Below, in pieces: positions 15,489 through 25,667 of a stretch of DNA of 64,000 bases. The first letter of the stretch is position 1. Each line of letters starts with the position of its first letter. Origin of the DNA: Bog-473 sp963742035 (GTDB lineage: Bacteria > Actinomycetota > Acidimicrobiia > Acidimicrobiales > RAAP-2); the NCBI GenBank assembly GCA_963742035.1, contig CAVUKH010000002.1, forward strand, positions 434,001 to 498,000, given 5' to 3'. The notes under the pieces are model-generated. The model did no database searches. It saw nothing but the letters and a program-made list of their open reading frames with translations, and was not told the origin of the DNA. Both the position numbers and the translations under genes were made by a program.

Positions 15489-16523
15489 ATGGGTAGCAGG
15501 CATCGGGTCGCCGTCATCGGCGGGGACGGCATCGGGCCGGAGGTCTGCGCCGAGGCACTCAAGGTGGTGGCCGCGGCCGGGGTGGACCTCGACACGACCG
15601 AGTTCGAGCTCGGCGCCGCACGCTACCTGCGGGACGGCACCGTCCTGTCGGACGAGACCCTCGAGGAGCTCCGCGGCTATGACGCCATCCTCCTCGGCGC
15701 CGTCGGCCCGCCCGTCGGTGACACCACGGTCCCGCCGGGCACGCTGGAGCGTGGCCTCCTGCTGAAGCTCCGGTTCGAACTGGACCTCTACGTCAACCTG
15801 CGGCCGTTCAAGGGGGTGCCCGGATCCATCGCCGAAGGTGCCGATTTCGTGGTGATCCGGGAGAACACCGAAGGGACCTATGCCGGCGAGGGTGGGTTCC
15901 TGCGCAAGGGCACCCCCTACGAGGTGGCCACCCAGGGCTCGGTGAACACCCGCATGGGTGCCGAGCGTTGCGTGCGCTTCGCCTACGACCTGGCCGGCCG
16001 GCGCAGCAATCGACTCACGCTCGTGCACAAGACCAACGTGCTGACCTTCGCCGGCGATCTGTGGAACCGTACCGTCAGCGAGGTGGCCCCCGAATACCCC
16101 GACGTCTCCTGGGACTACAACCACGTCGACGCCGCCTGCATCTACCTCGTGGAGCAGCCCACGCGCTACGACGTCATCGTCACCGACAACCTCTTCGGCG
16201 ACATCCTCACCGACCTGGCCGGCGCCGTGGCCGGTGGCATCGGGTTCGCGGCGTCAGCCAACCTCAACCCGGCCCGAACCGGCCCCTCCCTGTTCGAGCC
16301 GGTGCACGGGGCGGCCCACGACATCGCGGGCAAGGGCATCGCCAACCCGCTGGCCGCCATCCACTCTGCCGCGCTGATGCTCGACCATCTCGGCGAGGCC
16401 GACGCCGCCGCGCGCATCCTCAAGGCGCTCAGCGCCCAGTCCGATTCCATGTCAACGCCCTCCACGTCCACCGAGGCGCTCTCCACCACTGCCGTGGGCG
16501 ACGCCATCGCAGAAAGGCTCTAG
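15489..16523 (+). CDS. leuB: 3-isopropylmalate dehydrogenase
   Basis: A 344-residue NAD-dependent beta-decarboxylating dehydrogenase. RVAVIGGDGIGPEVCAEALK opens the protein; VIRENTEGTYAGEGG is the substrate/metal loop, YDVIVTDNLFGDILTDLAGA carries the metal-binding Asp residues, and FEPVHGAAHDIAGKGIANP is the NAD-binding motif. The ATG at 15489 has GGAG 7-8 nt upstream; a longer upstream reading covers the repeats and is rejected. With CimA downstream it probably also oxidises methylmalate for isoleucine. Confidence 0.96.
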   Translation: MGSRHRVAVIGGDGIGPEVCAEALKVVAAAGVDLDTTEFELGAARYLRDGTVLSDETLEELRGYDAILLGAVGPPVGDTTVPPGTLERGLLLKLRFELDLYVNLRPFKGVPGSIAEGADFVVIRENTEGTYAGEGGFLRKGTPYEVATQGSVNTRMGAERCVRFAYDLAGRRSNRLTLVHKTNVLTFAGDLWNRTVSEVAPEYPDVSWDYNHVDAACIYLVEQPTRYDVIVTDNLFGDILTDLAGAVAGGIGFAASANLNPARTGPSLFEPVHGAAHDIAGKGIANPLAAIHSAALMLDHLGEADAAARILKALSAQSDSMSTPSTSTEALSTTAVGDAIAERL

Positions 16524-16528
16524 CCGTC

Positions 16529-17458
16529 ATGCCGATCACCACGACCGAGAAGATCTGGATGGACGGCGAGCTCGTCGACTGGGCTGACGCCACGGTGCAC
16601 GTGCTGACCCACACCATGCACTACGGCTCCGGCGTCTTCGAGGGCATCCGGGCCTACCCGACCGGCAGCGGCGTGGCCGTGTTCCGCCTCGGTGACCACA
16701 TCCGGCGCCTGTTCGCCTCCGCCCAGATCTTCATGATCGACGTGCCGTTCACGGTCGACGAGATCATTGAGGCCACCAAGCTGGTCGTGCGGGCCAACGG
16801 TCTGCGCGACGGCTGCTACATCCGGCCCCTCGTCTATCTCGGGTACGGCGAGATGGGACTCAACCCGCTGCCGTGCCCGGTGAACGTGTCGGTGGCGGCG
16901 TGGCCGTGGGGGACGTACCTGGGCGACGAGGGCATCGCCAACGGGGTGTCGTGCAAAATCAGCTCGTGGCGGCGCCACGACCCGAACGCGGTCCCGACGG
17001 CGGCCAAGGGCACCGGCATGTACGCCAACTCCTCGCTGGCCAAGGTGGAGGCTCTGAAGGCGGGTTACGACGAGGCGATCCTGCTCGCCCCGAACGGCAA
17101 TGTCAGCGAGTGCACAGGCGAGAACATCTTCATCGTGCGCGACGGGGTGCTCAGCACGCCTCCGACATCGGACGCGGGTGCGCTGGAGGGCATCACGCAG
17201 GACTCCGTCGAGACGATCGCCCGGGACCTCGGGTACGAGGTCCGTCACGAGCCGATCATCCGGACGGACCTGTACCTGGCCGATGAGGCCTTCCTCACCG
17301 GCACGGCGGCGGAGGTGGTGCCGATCCGCGCCGTCGACGACCGCCCGGTCGGTCCCGGACGCCCGGGCAAAATCACCAAGGAGATCCAGCAGACGTATTT
17401 CGCCACCGTGCGTGGCGAGGTGGATCAGTACAAGGAATGGCTGGACCATGTCGACTGA
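16529..17458 (+). CDS. ilvE: branched-chain amino acid aminotransferase
   Basis: A 309-residue fold-type IV PLP enzyme performing the last step of leucine, isoleucine and valine synthesis. THTMHYGSGVFEGIRAY and YIRPLVYLGYGEMG are family signatures; the PLP lysine is expected in AAKGTGMYANSSLAK. NGNVSECTGENIFIVRDG and PLP-phosphate-binding EGITQDSV follow. It starts 5 nt after leuB with AGAAAGG upstream and overlaps cimA by 11 nt. Confidence 0.96.
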   Translation: MPITTTEKIWMDGELVDWADATVHVLTHTMHYGSGVFEGIRAYPTGSGVAVFRLGDHIRRLFASAQIFMIDVPFTVDEIIEATKLVVRANGLRDGCYIRPLVYLGYGEMGLNPLPCPVNVSVAAWPWGTYLGDEGIANGVSCKISSWRRHDPNAVPTAAKGTGMYANSSLAKVEALKAGYDEAILLAPNGNVSECTGENIFIVRDGVLSTPPTSDAGALEGITQDSVETIARDLGYEVRHEPIIRTDLYLADEAFLTGTAAEVVPIRAVDDRPVGPGRPGKITKEIQQTYFATVRGEVDQYKEWLDHVD

Positions 17459-19166
17459 CACCGGCGACGGATCCCACGACCACGCCCACGCCCACGATCA
17501 CGCCGGCGTACGGCACACGCATGCCCACGGTCACAGTGCCCACGCGCACGACTTCGCCGTCCCCGACCTGCCCGAGGCAGTCGACATCTTCGACACCATT
17601 CTGCGGGACGGCAGCCAGCAGGAGGGCCTCTCCCTGACCGTCGACGACAAGCTGCGGGTGGCCGAGCAGTTGGACCACCTCGGGGTGGCGTTCATCGAAG
17701 GGGGGTGGCCCGGGGCCAACCCCAAGGACGTCGAGTTCTTCGCTCGGGCCAAGAAGGAGCTGCGCCTCACCAGCGCCACGCTGGTGGCCTTCGGCTCCAC
17801 CCGGCGGGCCGGCGTGAAGCCGGAGACCGATGCCGTGCTTGCCAACCTGGTGCAGGCCGGGGCCCCGGTTGCCTGCATTGTGGCCAAGTCGTGGGACCGC
17901 CATGTCGCCGAGGCCCTCCGGACCTCCCTCGACGAGGCGGTGGCCATGGTGGCCGACTCCGTCCGCTTCCTGCGCGAGCACGACCTGCGCGTCTTCCTCG
18001 ATGCCGAGCACTTCTTCGACGGCTACCGGCGCAACCCGGACTTCGCACTGTCCGTCCTGGCGGCGGCCGAGGAGGCGGGAGCCGAGGCGCTGGTGCTCTG
18101 CGACACCAACGGTGGCTCGCTGCCCGACGACGTGGGCCAGGCCGTGGCCGACGTGCGGGAGCGCACGAGCGCACAGCTCGGCATCCACTGCCACAACGAC
18201 GCGGGGTGCGCGGTGGCCAACTCGCTGGTGGCGGTGCAGGCCGGCGTCACCCAGGTGCAGGGCTGCATCAACGGGTACGGCGAGCGGGCCGGCAACACCG
18301 ACCTCTCGGCCGCCATCCCCAATCTGTCGCTGAAGCTCAACATCCGCACCATCCCGGCGGACCGCCTGGAACGGCTGACCCCGGTGGCGCACCACATCGC
18401 CGAGCTGGTCAACATCGCGCCGAACCCCCAACAGCCCTACGTCGGGAACTCCGTCTTCGCGCACAAGGGCGGCCTGCATGCCAGTGCCGTGGCACGCAGT
18501 GCGGATCTCTACGAGCACGTCGAGCCCAACCTGGTGGGGAACGGGACCCGCGTCGTCGTGTCCGAGATGGCCGGGCGCTCGACCCTGGCCATGAAGGCGG
18601 ACGAGCTCGGGCTCGAGCTCGACGGCGAGGTCATCGGCCGCGTGCTCGACGAGCTCAAGCGCCTGGAGCACGAGGGCTATCACTTCGAGGTGGCCGACGG
18701 CTCGTTGGAGCTGTTGCTGCGGCGAGCCACCGGCTGGGTGGCGGACTTCTTCACGGTGGAGTCATTCCGTGTGATCACAGATCACGATCAGCGCGACGAG
18801 GTTGGTCCCGGGGACAGCATCGGCGTCCGCGACGACGTGATGACCGAAGCCACGGTGAAGGTGCATGTGGGATCGGAGCGGATTGTCGCCGTGGCCGAGG
18901 GCAATGGTCCGGTCAACGCGCTCGACGGCGCCCTGCGCGCCGCCATCGGCTCCAAGTTCCCCGCCCTCGACCACATCCACCTGACCGATTACCGGGTGCG
19001 GGTGCTCGATACCGGCCGGGGCACGGGCGCAGTCACTCGGGTCCTGGTGGACACGACAGACGGGCAACGGACCTGGACGACCATCGGCGTCTCCGAGAAC
19101 ATCATTGAGGCCAGCTGGCAGGCCCTCTACGATTCAATCGTCTTCGGGTTGCTCCACGCCTCCTGA
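17448..19166 (+). CDS. cimA: (R)-citramalate synthase with His-rich N-terminal extension
   Basis: A 572-residue enzyme that condenses pyruvate and acetyl-CoA to citramalate, the entry to threonine-independent isoleucine synthesis. The catalytic barrel begins VDIFDTILRDGSQQEGLS, with GIHCHNDAGCAVANSL as the metal-binding His segment and INGYGERAGNTDL after it. The C-terminal regulatory domain is complete. Oddly, residues 10-35 hold 11 histidines (HDHAHAHDH, HTHAHGHSAHAH) not part of the catalytic fold. ATG 17448 overlaps ilvE by 11 nt. TIGR00977-type architecture rather than LeuA. Confidence 0.93.
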   Translation: MSTDTGDGSHDHAHAHDHAGVRHTHAHGHSAHAHDFAVPDLPEAVDIFDTILRDGSQQEGLSLTVDDKLRVAEQLDHLGVAFIEGGWPGANPKDVEFFARAKKELRLTSATLVAFGSTRRAGVKPETDAVLANLVQAGAPVACIVAKSWDRHVAEALRTSLDEAVAMVADSVRFLREHDLRVFLDAEHFFDGYRRNPDFALSVLAAAEEAGAEALVLCDTNGGSLPDDVGQAVADVRERTSAQLGIHCHNDAGCAVANSLVAVQAGVTQVQGCINGYGERAGNTDLSAAIPNLSLKLNIRTIPADRLERLTPVAHHIAELVNIAPNPQQPYVGNSVFAHKGGLHASAVARSADLYEHVEPNLVGNGTRVVVSEMAGRSTLAMKADELGLELDGEVIGRVLDELKRLEHEGYHFEVADGSLELLLRRATGWVADFFTVESFRVITDHDQRDEVGPGDSIGVRDDVMTEATVKVHVGSERIVAVAEGNGPVNALDGALRAAIGSKFPALDHIHLTDYRVRVLDTGRGTGAVTRVLVDTTDGQRTWTTIGVSENIIEASWQALYDSIVFGLLHAS

Positions 19167-19201
19167 GTAGGGACCGGGCAGCCCACCGCTCCGTGGGGGG
19201 A

Positions 19202-20905
19202 ATGTCGCGCATGACCGTGTTCAGCCGGATCGCCGCATCCCTCATCAGGCTCTCTCCGCCGCACACCACCGCCGTGTCGGTCGAGCGTGGCCTCACCGCC
19301 AAAATGCCCGACGGCGTCGAGCTGCTGGCCGACCGTTGGTACCCGACGCACCCAACGGCCGACCCGGCGACCGTGCTCGTCCGCACGCCCTACGGGCGCA
19401 CGATCATGGGGCCGCTCGGCCGCCTCTACGCGGAGCGGGGCTACCAGGTCGTCGTGCAGAGCTGTCGGGGGACCTTCGGCTCCGGGGGCGCCTTCGTCCC
19501 CGTGCGCAACGAGCAGGCCGACGGGCGGGCCACGCTCGAATGGCTGGCGGCCCAGCCCTGGTTCGACGGCCGCCTCGTCATGTGGGGTGGGAGCTACCTC
19601 GGTCTGACGCAATGGGCCGTGGCCCAGGACGCCCCGGACTTCCTGCGCGCGCTCAGCTTCCAGGTCACTGCGTCGAACTTCCGCGACTCGGTCGTCTTTC
19701 CGGGAGGCGCCTTCGCGCTTGAGACGGGGCTGGCCTGGCTGCACGAGATCAAGAATCAGGAGCTCGGCTGGCGCACCGTGCTGCGCGAGCGCCTGCGCGC
19801 CGCCAAGGTGGTGGCGACATCGAGCGAGATCCTGCCCCTCGGAAAGTGCGACCGCGGGGTCATCGGGGAGTCCATGGCCTTCTATCAGGACTGGCTCGCC
19901 CACAGCACCCCGGGCGACCCGTGGTGGGAGGACGTGGACTTCGGTCGCCGGCTGGAGCAGGTGCCGCCGGCCAGCTTCATCGGTGGCTGGTACGACCTCT
20001 TCCTCAAGGCGCAGGTCGAGGACTACGAGGCTCTCCGCAGAGCCGGGCGGACCGCGCGCCTGACCATCGGCCCGTGGACGCATGCCAGCCCGGCCCTGTT
20101 CGCCGAGACCGTGCGCGACGGTCCCCGTTGGTTCGACAGCCAGCTCGGGTCGGGCCGGACGGATCCTCGGGACGCCCCGGTGCGCGTCTTCGTCATGGGG
20201 TCGCGCACGTGGCAGGAGTTCTCCATGTGGCCCCCGGCGGGGAAGACGGAGCGGTGGTACCTGGGACGGGGTGGCACCCTTGCTTCGACCCGGCCGAGCG
20301 ACGACGTCATCCCGGACCGGTACCACTACAACCCTCACGACCCGACACCCTCGGTGGGGGGTCCGTCGCTCAACGTGACGACGGCGGGGCGCAAGGAGCA
20401 GTCGCGGCGCGAGCGCCGGCGAGACGTGCTGACCTACACGAGCCCGGTACTGACCCATGACCTCACCGTCATCGGCCCGCTGACGGCCACCATCTTCGTG
20501 CGCTCGTCACTCGAGTACACCGACTTCTTCGTCCGGCTCTGTGACGTGACGGAGAAAGGAAGGTCGTACAACCTCAGCGACGGCATCGTCCGGTTGGTCC
20601 CGGGCGCGGTCGCCCCGGGCGAGGACGGCGTCATCGAGCTCGACATCGCGTTGTGGCCCACGGCGAACACGTTCCGAGCCGGCCACCGCATTCGTCTGCA
20701 GGTCTCCAGCGGCGCCCACCCGCTCTTCAACCGCAACGCCGGTACCGGTGAGCCGCTGGCGACGGGCGCCAACCTGCGCTCGGCGGATCAGGAGGTCTTC
20801 CACGACGGCGCGCACCCCTCGTCGATCGCGCTGCACGTCGTGCCACTCCTGCAGGAGGGCCGGCTCGGCCGGCGCCGAATGGGTTCCGCCCACCCCCTCG
20901 GCTAG
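19202..20905 (+). CDS. CocE/NonD-family hydrolase (X-Pro dipeptidyl-peptidase type)
   Basis: A 567-residue alpha/beta hydrolase with a C-terminal jelly-roll domain. VLVRTPYGR and YQVVVQSCRGTFGSGG mark the hydrolase core; the nucleophile is the Ser of MWGGSYLGLTQW. The C-terminal part (DLTVIGPLTATIFVRSS, DFFVRLCDVTEKG, and RIRLQVSSGAHP) is the beta-jelly-roll of the PepX_C type. Substrates are esters or acyl-peptides; which one is unknown. Start is uncertain among GTG 19193, ATG 19202 and ATG 19211; the G-run at 19195 fits 19211 best by spacing. Confidence 0.85.
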   Translation: MSRMTVFSRIAASLIRLSPPHTTAVSVERGLTAKMPDGVELLADRWYPTHPTADPATVLVRTPYGRTIMGPLGRLYAERGYQVVVQSCRGTFGSGGAFVPVRNEQADGRATLEWLAAQPWFDGRLVMWGGSYLGLTQWAVAQDAPDFLRALSFQVTASNFRDSVVFPGGAFALETGLAWLHEIKNQELGWRTVLRERLRAAKVVATSSEILPLGKCDRGVIGESMAFYQDWLAHSTPGDPWWEDVDFGRRLEQVPPASFIGGWYDLFLKAQVEDYEALRRAGRTARLTIGPWTHASPALFAETVRDGPRWFDSQLGSGRTDPRDAPVRVFVMGSRTWQEFSMWPPAGKTERWYLGRGGTLASTRPSDDVIPDRYHYNPHDPTPSVGGPSLNVTTAGRKEQSRRERRRDVLTYTSPVLTHDLTVIGPLTATIFVRSSLEYTDFFVRLCDVTEKGRSYNLSDGIVRLVPGAVAPGEDGVIELDIALWPTANTFRAGHRIRLQVSSGAHPLFNRNAGTGEPLATGANLRSADQEVFHDGAHPSSIALHVVPLLQEGRLGRRRMGSAHPLG

Positions 20906-20908
20906 TCT
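20903..20908 (+). promoter_or_regulatory. -10-like hexamer TAGTCT (leaderless)
   Basis: TAGTCT lies 7 nt before the ATG at 20916 and overlaps the stop region of the preceding hydrolase gene. Confidence 0.45.
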
Positions 20909-20915
20909 CCCGCGC

Positions 20916-21410
20916 ATGACGCAGCCCACCTTCGTGCCCATCGCCGAGGCGGACCAGGTCCGTCCGGCCCGGCACCTGCACGTCCCGGGCACATGGATCA
21001 CCGACCGCCCGGCCGAACTGGTCGGGCCGACCATGCGCCGGGGTGCCAACATCGGGACGCCGGGGCCCGACTCGGGCTTCGCACTGCGTCTGGCCCACCG
21101 CTTCGCGGACGACCTCGAGCTGAGCGAGGGCGAGTCGGCGCACGATGTGCTGCTCGGTGTCGCCCTGGTCGGGTCCAAACGGGCGGCGCTGTTCGGCCGG
21201 GCGCCCTGCATCTACGACGTCCGGCTCGCCCTCAATCTGTGGGGCTTCCTCCAGGACGCCCCCGCCGACGTCCGGGCGGCGCGCCGGACGATGTTCTCGT
21301 CCATCTCGCACGACTACGTGGCACAGCGGGCGCTCGTCGACTCCGTCCCCGAGGCGACGCTCCGGCAGAGCCCGGACGAGGTCCGCGCCGGGAGCGGTCC
21401 TGCCGCCTAG
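20916..21410 (+). CDS. hypothetical protein
   Basis: A 164-residue soluble protein I do not recognise. It opens MTQPTFVPIAEADQVRPARH and has a central region (GFALRLAHRFADDLELSEGE) with mixed helices, then GLPxx-less hydrophobic IYDVRLALNLWGFL. No signal peptide, membrane segment or catalytic motif is apparent. It lies between two hydrolase genes, 10 nt and 19 nt from its neighbours' ends, so co-expression is likely. Confidence 0.65.
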   Translation: MTQPTFVPIAEADQVRPARHLHVPGTWITDRPAELVGPTMRRGANIGTPGPDSGFALRLAHRFADDLELSEGESAHDVLLGVALVGSKRAALFGRAPCIYDVRLALNLWGFLQDAPADVRAARRTMFSSISHDYVAQRALVDSVPEATLRQSPDEVRAGSGPAA

Positions 21411-21429
21411 CGCGGCGCACGCCACCGTC

Positions 21430-22296
21430 GTGGACGCGATCGGGGCGATCGACCGGCTCGAGATCGAGGCCGGCGGCTTCACCTTCACGGGACGGGCCTG
21501 TGGTCCGCGCGACGGGCGCAAGGTCCTGCTCCTGCACGGATTCCCGCAGACCTCGTGGGCGTGGCGTGACGAGCTGTGGGCGTTGGGCCGCGCCGGCTAC
21601 CGCGCCATTGCCCCCGACCAGCGCGGCTACTGCACGGGCGCCCGCCCGCCGGACGTCGGCGACTATGCCACCGAGCACCTGCTGCAGGACGTCGTCGCAC
21701 TGGCGGACTCCATGGACATGGACAGCTTCGACCTCGTGGGCCACGACTGGGGCGGCATGCTGGCCTGGGTCGTCGCCTCGCGCCACCCCGGCAGGGTGCG
21801 CACCCTGAGCGTCGTGTCCACGCCGCACCCGCTGGCCCTGCACGAGGCGCTCCGTGGCGCCGACCCCACGCAGGCCGCCTACGGGGCATCGATGGAGGCC
21901 TTCCGTGCCCCGGAGCTGCCGGAGCGCCTGCTGCTCGGTGCCGACGGTGGGGGAAAGGGCCTCGCCACGCTCTTGGCCGAGACCGGTCTCGACGACGAGG
22001 ACGCCCGTATGTATGTCGCCGCGCTCAGTGAGCCGGGCGCCCTCACGGCGGCCCTCAATTGGTACCGGGCCATGGACGACAGCACGCTCAGCGGCCTCAA
22101 CCCCGTCTGTGTACCCACGCTCTACGTCTGGTCCACGGGTGACGTCGGCTTCGGGTGGGCCGCCGCGCAGAACACGGCGGAGTGCGTGCAGGGTCCTTAC
22201 ACGTTCGAGGTCCTCGACAACGTGTCGCACTGGATCCCCGAAATGGCGCCCGTCGAGCTGTCGGGTCTCTTGATCCGCCACCTCAAGGCACACTGA
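21430..22296 (+). CDS. alpha/beta hydrolase, epoxide-hydrolase/haloalkane-dehalogenase type
   Basis: A 288-residue hydrolase. The oxyanion motif is LLLHGFPQTSWAW and the nucleophile is the Asp of LVGHDWGGMLAW, as in epoxide hydrolases and haloalkane dehalogenases rather than Ser esterases. The catalytic His lies in NVSHWIPEMAP near the end. The GTG at 21430 is the best in-frame start (VDAIGAIDRLEIEAGG); the frame also stays open through the previous gene, which I reject. Substrate unknown. Confidence 0.82.
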   Translation: MDAIGAIDRLEIEAGGFTFTGRACGPRDGRKVLLLHGFPQTSWAWRDELWALGRAGYRAIAPDQRGYCTGARPPDVGDYATEHLLQDVVALADSMDMDSFDLVGHDWGGMLAWVVASRHPGRVRTLSVVSTPHPLALHEALRGADPTQAAYGASMEAFRAPELPERLLLGADGGGKGLATLLAETGLDDEDARMYVAALSEPGALTAALNWYRAMDDSTLSGLNPVCVPTLYVWSTGDVGFGWAAAQNTAECVQGPYTFEVLDNVSHWIPEMAPVELSGLLIRHLKAH

Positions 22297-22309
22297 CGAT
22301 GACGCCTGC

Positions 22310-22315
22310 GAGAAT
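22310..22315 (+). promoter_or_regulatory. -10-like hexamer GAGAAT (leaderless)
   Basis: GAGAAT lies 6 nt before the ATG at 22322; no Shine-Dalgarno site fits in between. Confidence 0.35.
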
Positions 22316-22321
22316 GACACT

Positions 22322-23467
22322 ATGACCTTCGCCTTGACCGACGTCCAACGGGACTTCCGTGAGACCCTGCGCGCCTTCTGCGAGGAGAAGATTGCCCCGA
22401 ACGCGGCCGAGGCGGACCGCACCGCTGAGTTCCCGTGGAAGTCCTTCGAGGCTTGCAGGGAGATGGAGCTGCCCGCCCTCGGCATGCCGGCCGACTACGG
22501 CGGCGCAGGCGCCGACACTGTGACGGTGGCCATCATGACCGAGGAGCTGGCCCGCGTCTGCGCCTCGACCGCGCTCACCGTCCTCATCTCCAAGCTTGGG
22601 ATGACGCCGGTCTTGAACTGGGGCTCCGAGGAGCTCAAGCAGAAGTACGTGCCGCGCGTGGCCGCCGGCGACATGCAGGCCAGCTATTGCCTCTCCGAGG
22701 CCGACGCCGGCAGCGACGTTGCGTCCATGCGCACCCGCGCCGTGCGCGACGGCGACGACTACGTCCTCTCCGGCTCGAAGTACTGGATCACCAACGCAGG
22801 GATTTCGGACGTCTACGTCGTCTTCGCCAAGACCGACCCGGACGCGGGCGGCCGGGGCATCTCGTGCTTCTTGGTGGAGAAGGAATGGGGGGTCCGGATC
22901 GCCAAGCACGAGGACAAAATGGGCTTGCGCGGCAGCCCGACTGGCGAGGTCGTGCTCGACGAGGTCCGCGTTCCGGCCACGCACCGCATCGGGGCGGAGG
23001 GACAGGGCTTCACCATCGCCATGCACACGCTCGACCGCAGCCGGCCGACCATCGGGGCCCAGGCGGTCGGCATCGGTCAGGGCGCCATCGACTACGCCGG
23101 TTCCTACATGTTGCAGCGCCACGCCTTTGGCGCGCCCATCGCCGACCTGCAGGGCCTGCGCTTCATGTTGGCCGACATGGCCACGCGCAACGAGGCGGCC
23201 CGCGCCCTCGTGTACAGGGCCTGCGCCATGGTCGACGACGACCCCACGGAGGAGCTCACCCGCTTCGGCGCCATGGCCAAGGCCTTCGCCTCCGACACCT
23301 CCATGTCGGTCACGGTCGACGCGGTGCAGCTTCTCGGGGGCTACGGCTACACCAAGGACTTCCCCGTCGAGCGCTTTCTGCGCGACGCCAAGGTGACCCA
23401 GATTTACGAGGGCACCAACCAGGTGCAGAAGGTGGTCATCGCCCGGGAGCTGCTCAAGCACCTGTAG
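22322..23467 (+). CDS. acyl-CoA dehydrogenase
   Basis: A 381-residue FAD-dependent enzyme of normal family length, introducing the alpha-beta double bond in acyl-CoA. SYCLSEADAGSDVASM is the first ACAD signature; QLLGGYGYTKDFPVERFLRD is the second. The catalytic base is the Glu of QIYEGTNQVQK, as in short/medium-chain ACADs. It lies upstream of a thiolase, a crotonase and a thioesterase on the same strand and so belongs to a beta-oxidation set, though the thiolase has its own operator. Confidence 0.95.
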   Translation: MTFALTDVQRDFRETLRAFCEEKIAPNAAEADRTAEFPWKSFEACREMELPALGMPADYGGAGADTVTVAIMTEELARVCASTALTVLISKLGMTPVLNWGSEELKQKYVPRVAAGDMQASYCLSEADAGSDVASMRTRAVRDGDDYVLSGSKYWITNAGISDVYVVFAKTDPDAGGRGISCFLVEKEWGVRIAKHEDKMGLRGSPTGEVVLDEVRVPATHRIGAEGQGFTIAMHTLDRSRPTIGAQAVGIGQGAIDYAGSYMLQRHAFGAPIADLQGLRFMLADMATRNEAARALVYRACAMVDDDPTEELTRFGAMAKAFASDTSMSVTVDAVQLLGGYGYTKDFPVERFLRDAKVTQIYEGTNQVQKVVIARELLKHL

Positions 23468-23555
23468 GCCGTCCGGCCCGGCGGAACGGCGTTGGCGCCC
23501 GGCGTCGCGGCCCGGGCAGACTTCGGGGTCGGCCCCAAAGGGGCAGTGCTAAAGT

Positions 23556-23569
23556 TAGAACAGGTTCTA
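23556..23569. promoter_or_regulatory. KstR-like operator before the thiolase gene
   Basis: TAGAAC-AG-GTTCTA is a perfect 6+2+6 palindrome that fits the TnnAACnnGTTnnA pattern known for the TetR-family regulator KstR of actinobacterial cholesterol catabolism. It lies 61 bp before the thiolase ATG. A second site with identical arms is at 34812. Confidence 0.65.
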
Positions 23570-23630
23570 GAAATCGCCCACCGAGGGCAGCCGGCCCAGG
23601 GTCGGACGTGGCAGGAGGAGGACGTCGATC

Positions 23631-24803
<1,173 letters not shown>

Positions 24804-24872
24804 CCGACACCGCTTGCACCTGCTGCTGTACTCGCAGCGGCATCGTTCCGGCGCCTACCTCTGGAGGGGACC

Positions 24873-25667
24873 GTGGTTACCACTGAGCACCTGACGTTCG
24901 AACGCGACGGAGCCACCGCCATCGTCACCATGAACCGGCCGGAGGCGAAGAACGCGCTGAGTCTGCCGATGCTGGTCGGCATGAAGGACGCCTGGGAGGA
25001 GATCGACGGCAACGACGACATCCGTTGTGCCATCCTCACCGGCGCCGGCGGCACGTTTTGTGCGGGCATGGACCTCAAGGCCATGGGGGGCAGTGACGCC
25101 GAGAAGTACCAGTCGCGCATGGCGGAGGACCCCGACCTGCACTGGAAGGCGTTGCTGCGCCACTACGACCTCCGAAAGCCCTTGATCGCCGCCGTCGAGG
25201 GTTGGGCCGTCGCCGGTGGGACCGAGATCCTGCAGGCCACGCACATACGAGTCGCCGGCGAGGGCGCAATCTTCGGCGTCTTCGAGGCCAAGCGCGGGTT
25301 GTTCCCGCTCGGAGGATCGACGGTGCGGCTGCGGCGCCAGATCCCCTACACGCTGGCCATGGAACTTTTGCTGACCGCCCGCGAGGTGCCGGCGGAGGAG
25401 GCCCTGCGCATCGGGCTCATCGGGCACGTGGTCCCCGACGGCACGGCGCTCGACAAGGCGCTGGAGATCGCCGCGGTGATCGGGGCCAACGGGCCGCTGG
25501 CCGTCGAGGCGATTCTGCGGAGTGTGCGCGAGACCGAGGGATTGTCCGAGGTGGACGGGCTCGCCCGCGAGCTCGAGATCGGCTGGCCCGTCTTCGCCAG
25601 CAACGATGCCGCCGAAGGCCAGAAGGCCTTCGCCGAGAAGCGTCCCCCTTCGTACACCCGCACGTGA
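24873..25667 (+). CDS. enoyl-CoA hydratase/isomerase (crotonase)
   Basis: A 264-residue crotonase-fold protein. The oxyanion-hole segments are GTFCAGMDLKAMGG (about residues 64-77) and VEGWAVAGGTEIL. At the usual catalytic Glu positions the sequence reads VFEAKRGLFPLGG, so one acidic residue is kept (Glu of FEAKRG). GTG start at 24873 with GGAGGGGA before it. It is probably co-transcribed with the thiolase upstream, and the thioesterase start overlaps its stop (GTGA). Confidence 0.92.
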   Translation: MVTTEHLTFERDGATAIVTMNRPEAKNALSLPMLVGMKDAWEEIDGNDDIRCAILTGAGGTFCAGMDLKAMGGSDAEKYQSRMAEDPDLHWKALLRHYDLRKPLIAAVEGWAVAGGTEILQATHIRVAGEGAIFGVFEAKRGLFPLGGSTVRLRRQIPYTLAMELLLTAREVPAEEALRIGLIGHVVPDGTALDKALEIAAVIGANGPLAVEAILRSVRETEGLSEVDGLARELEIGWPVFASNDAAEGQKAFAEKRPPSYTRT

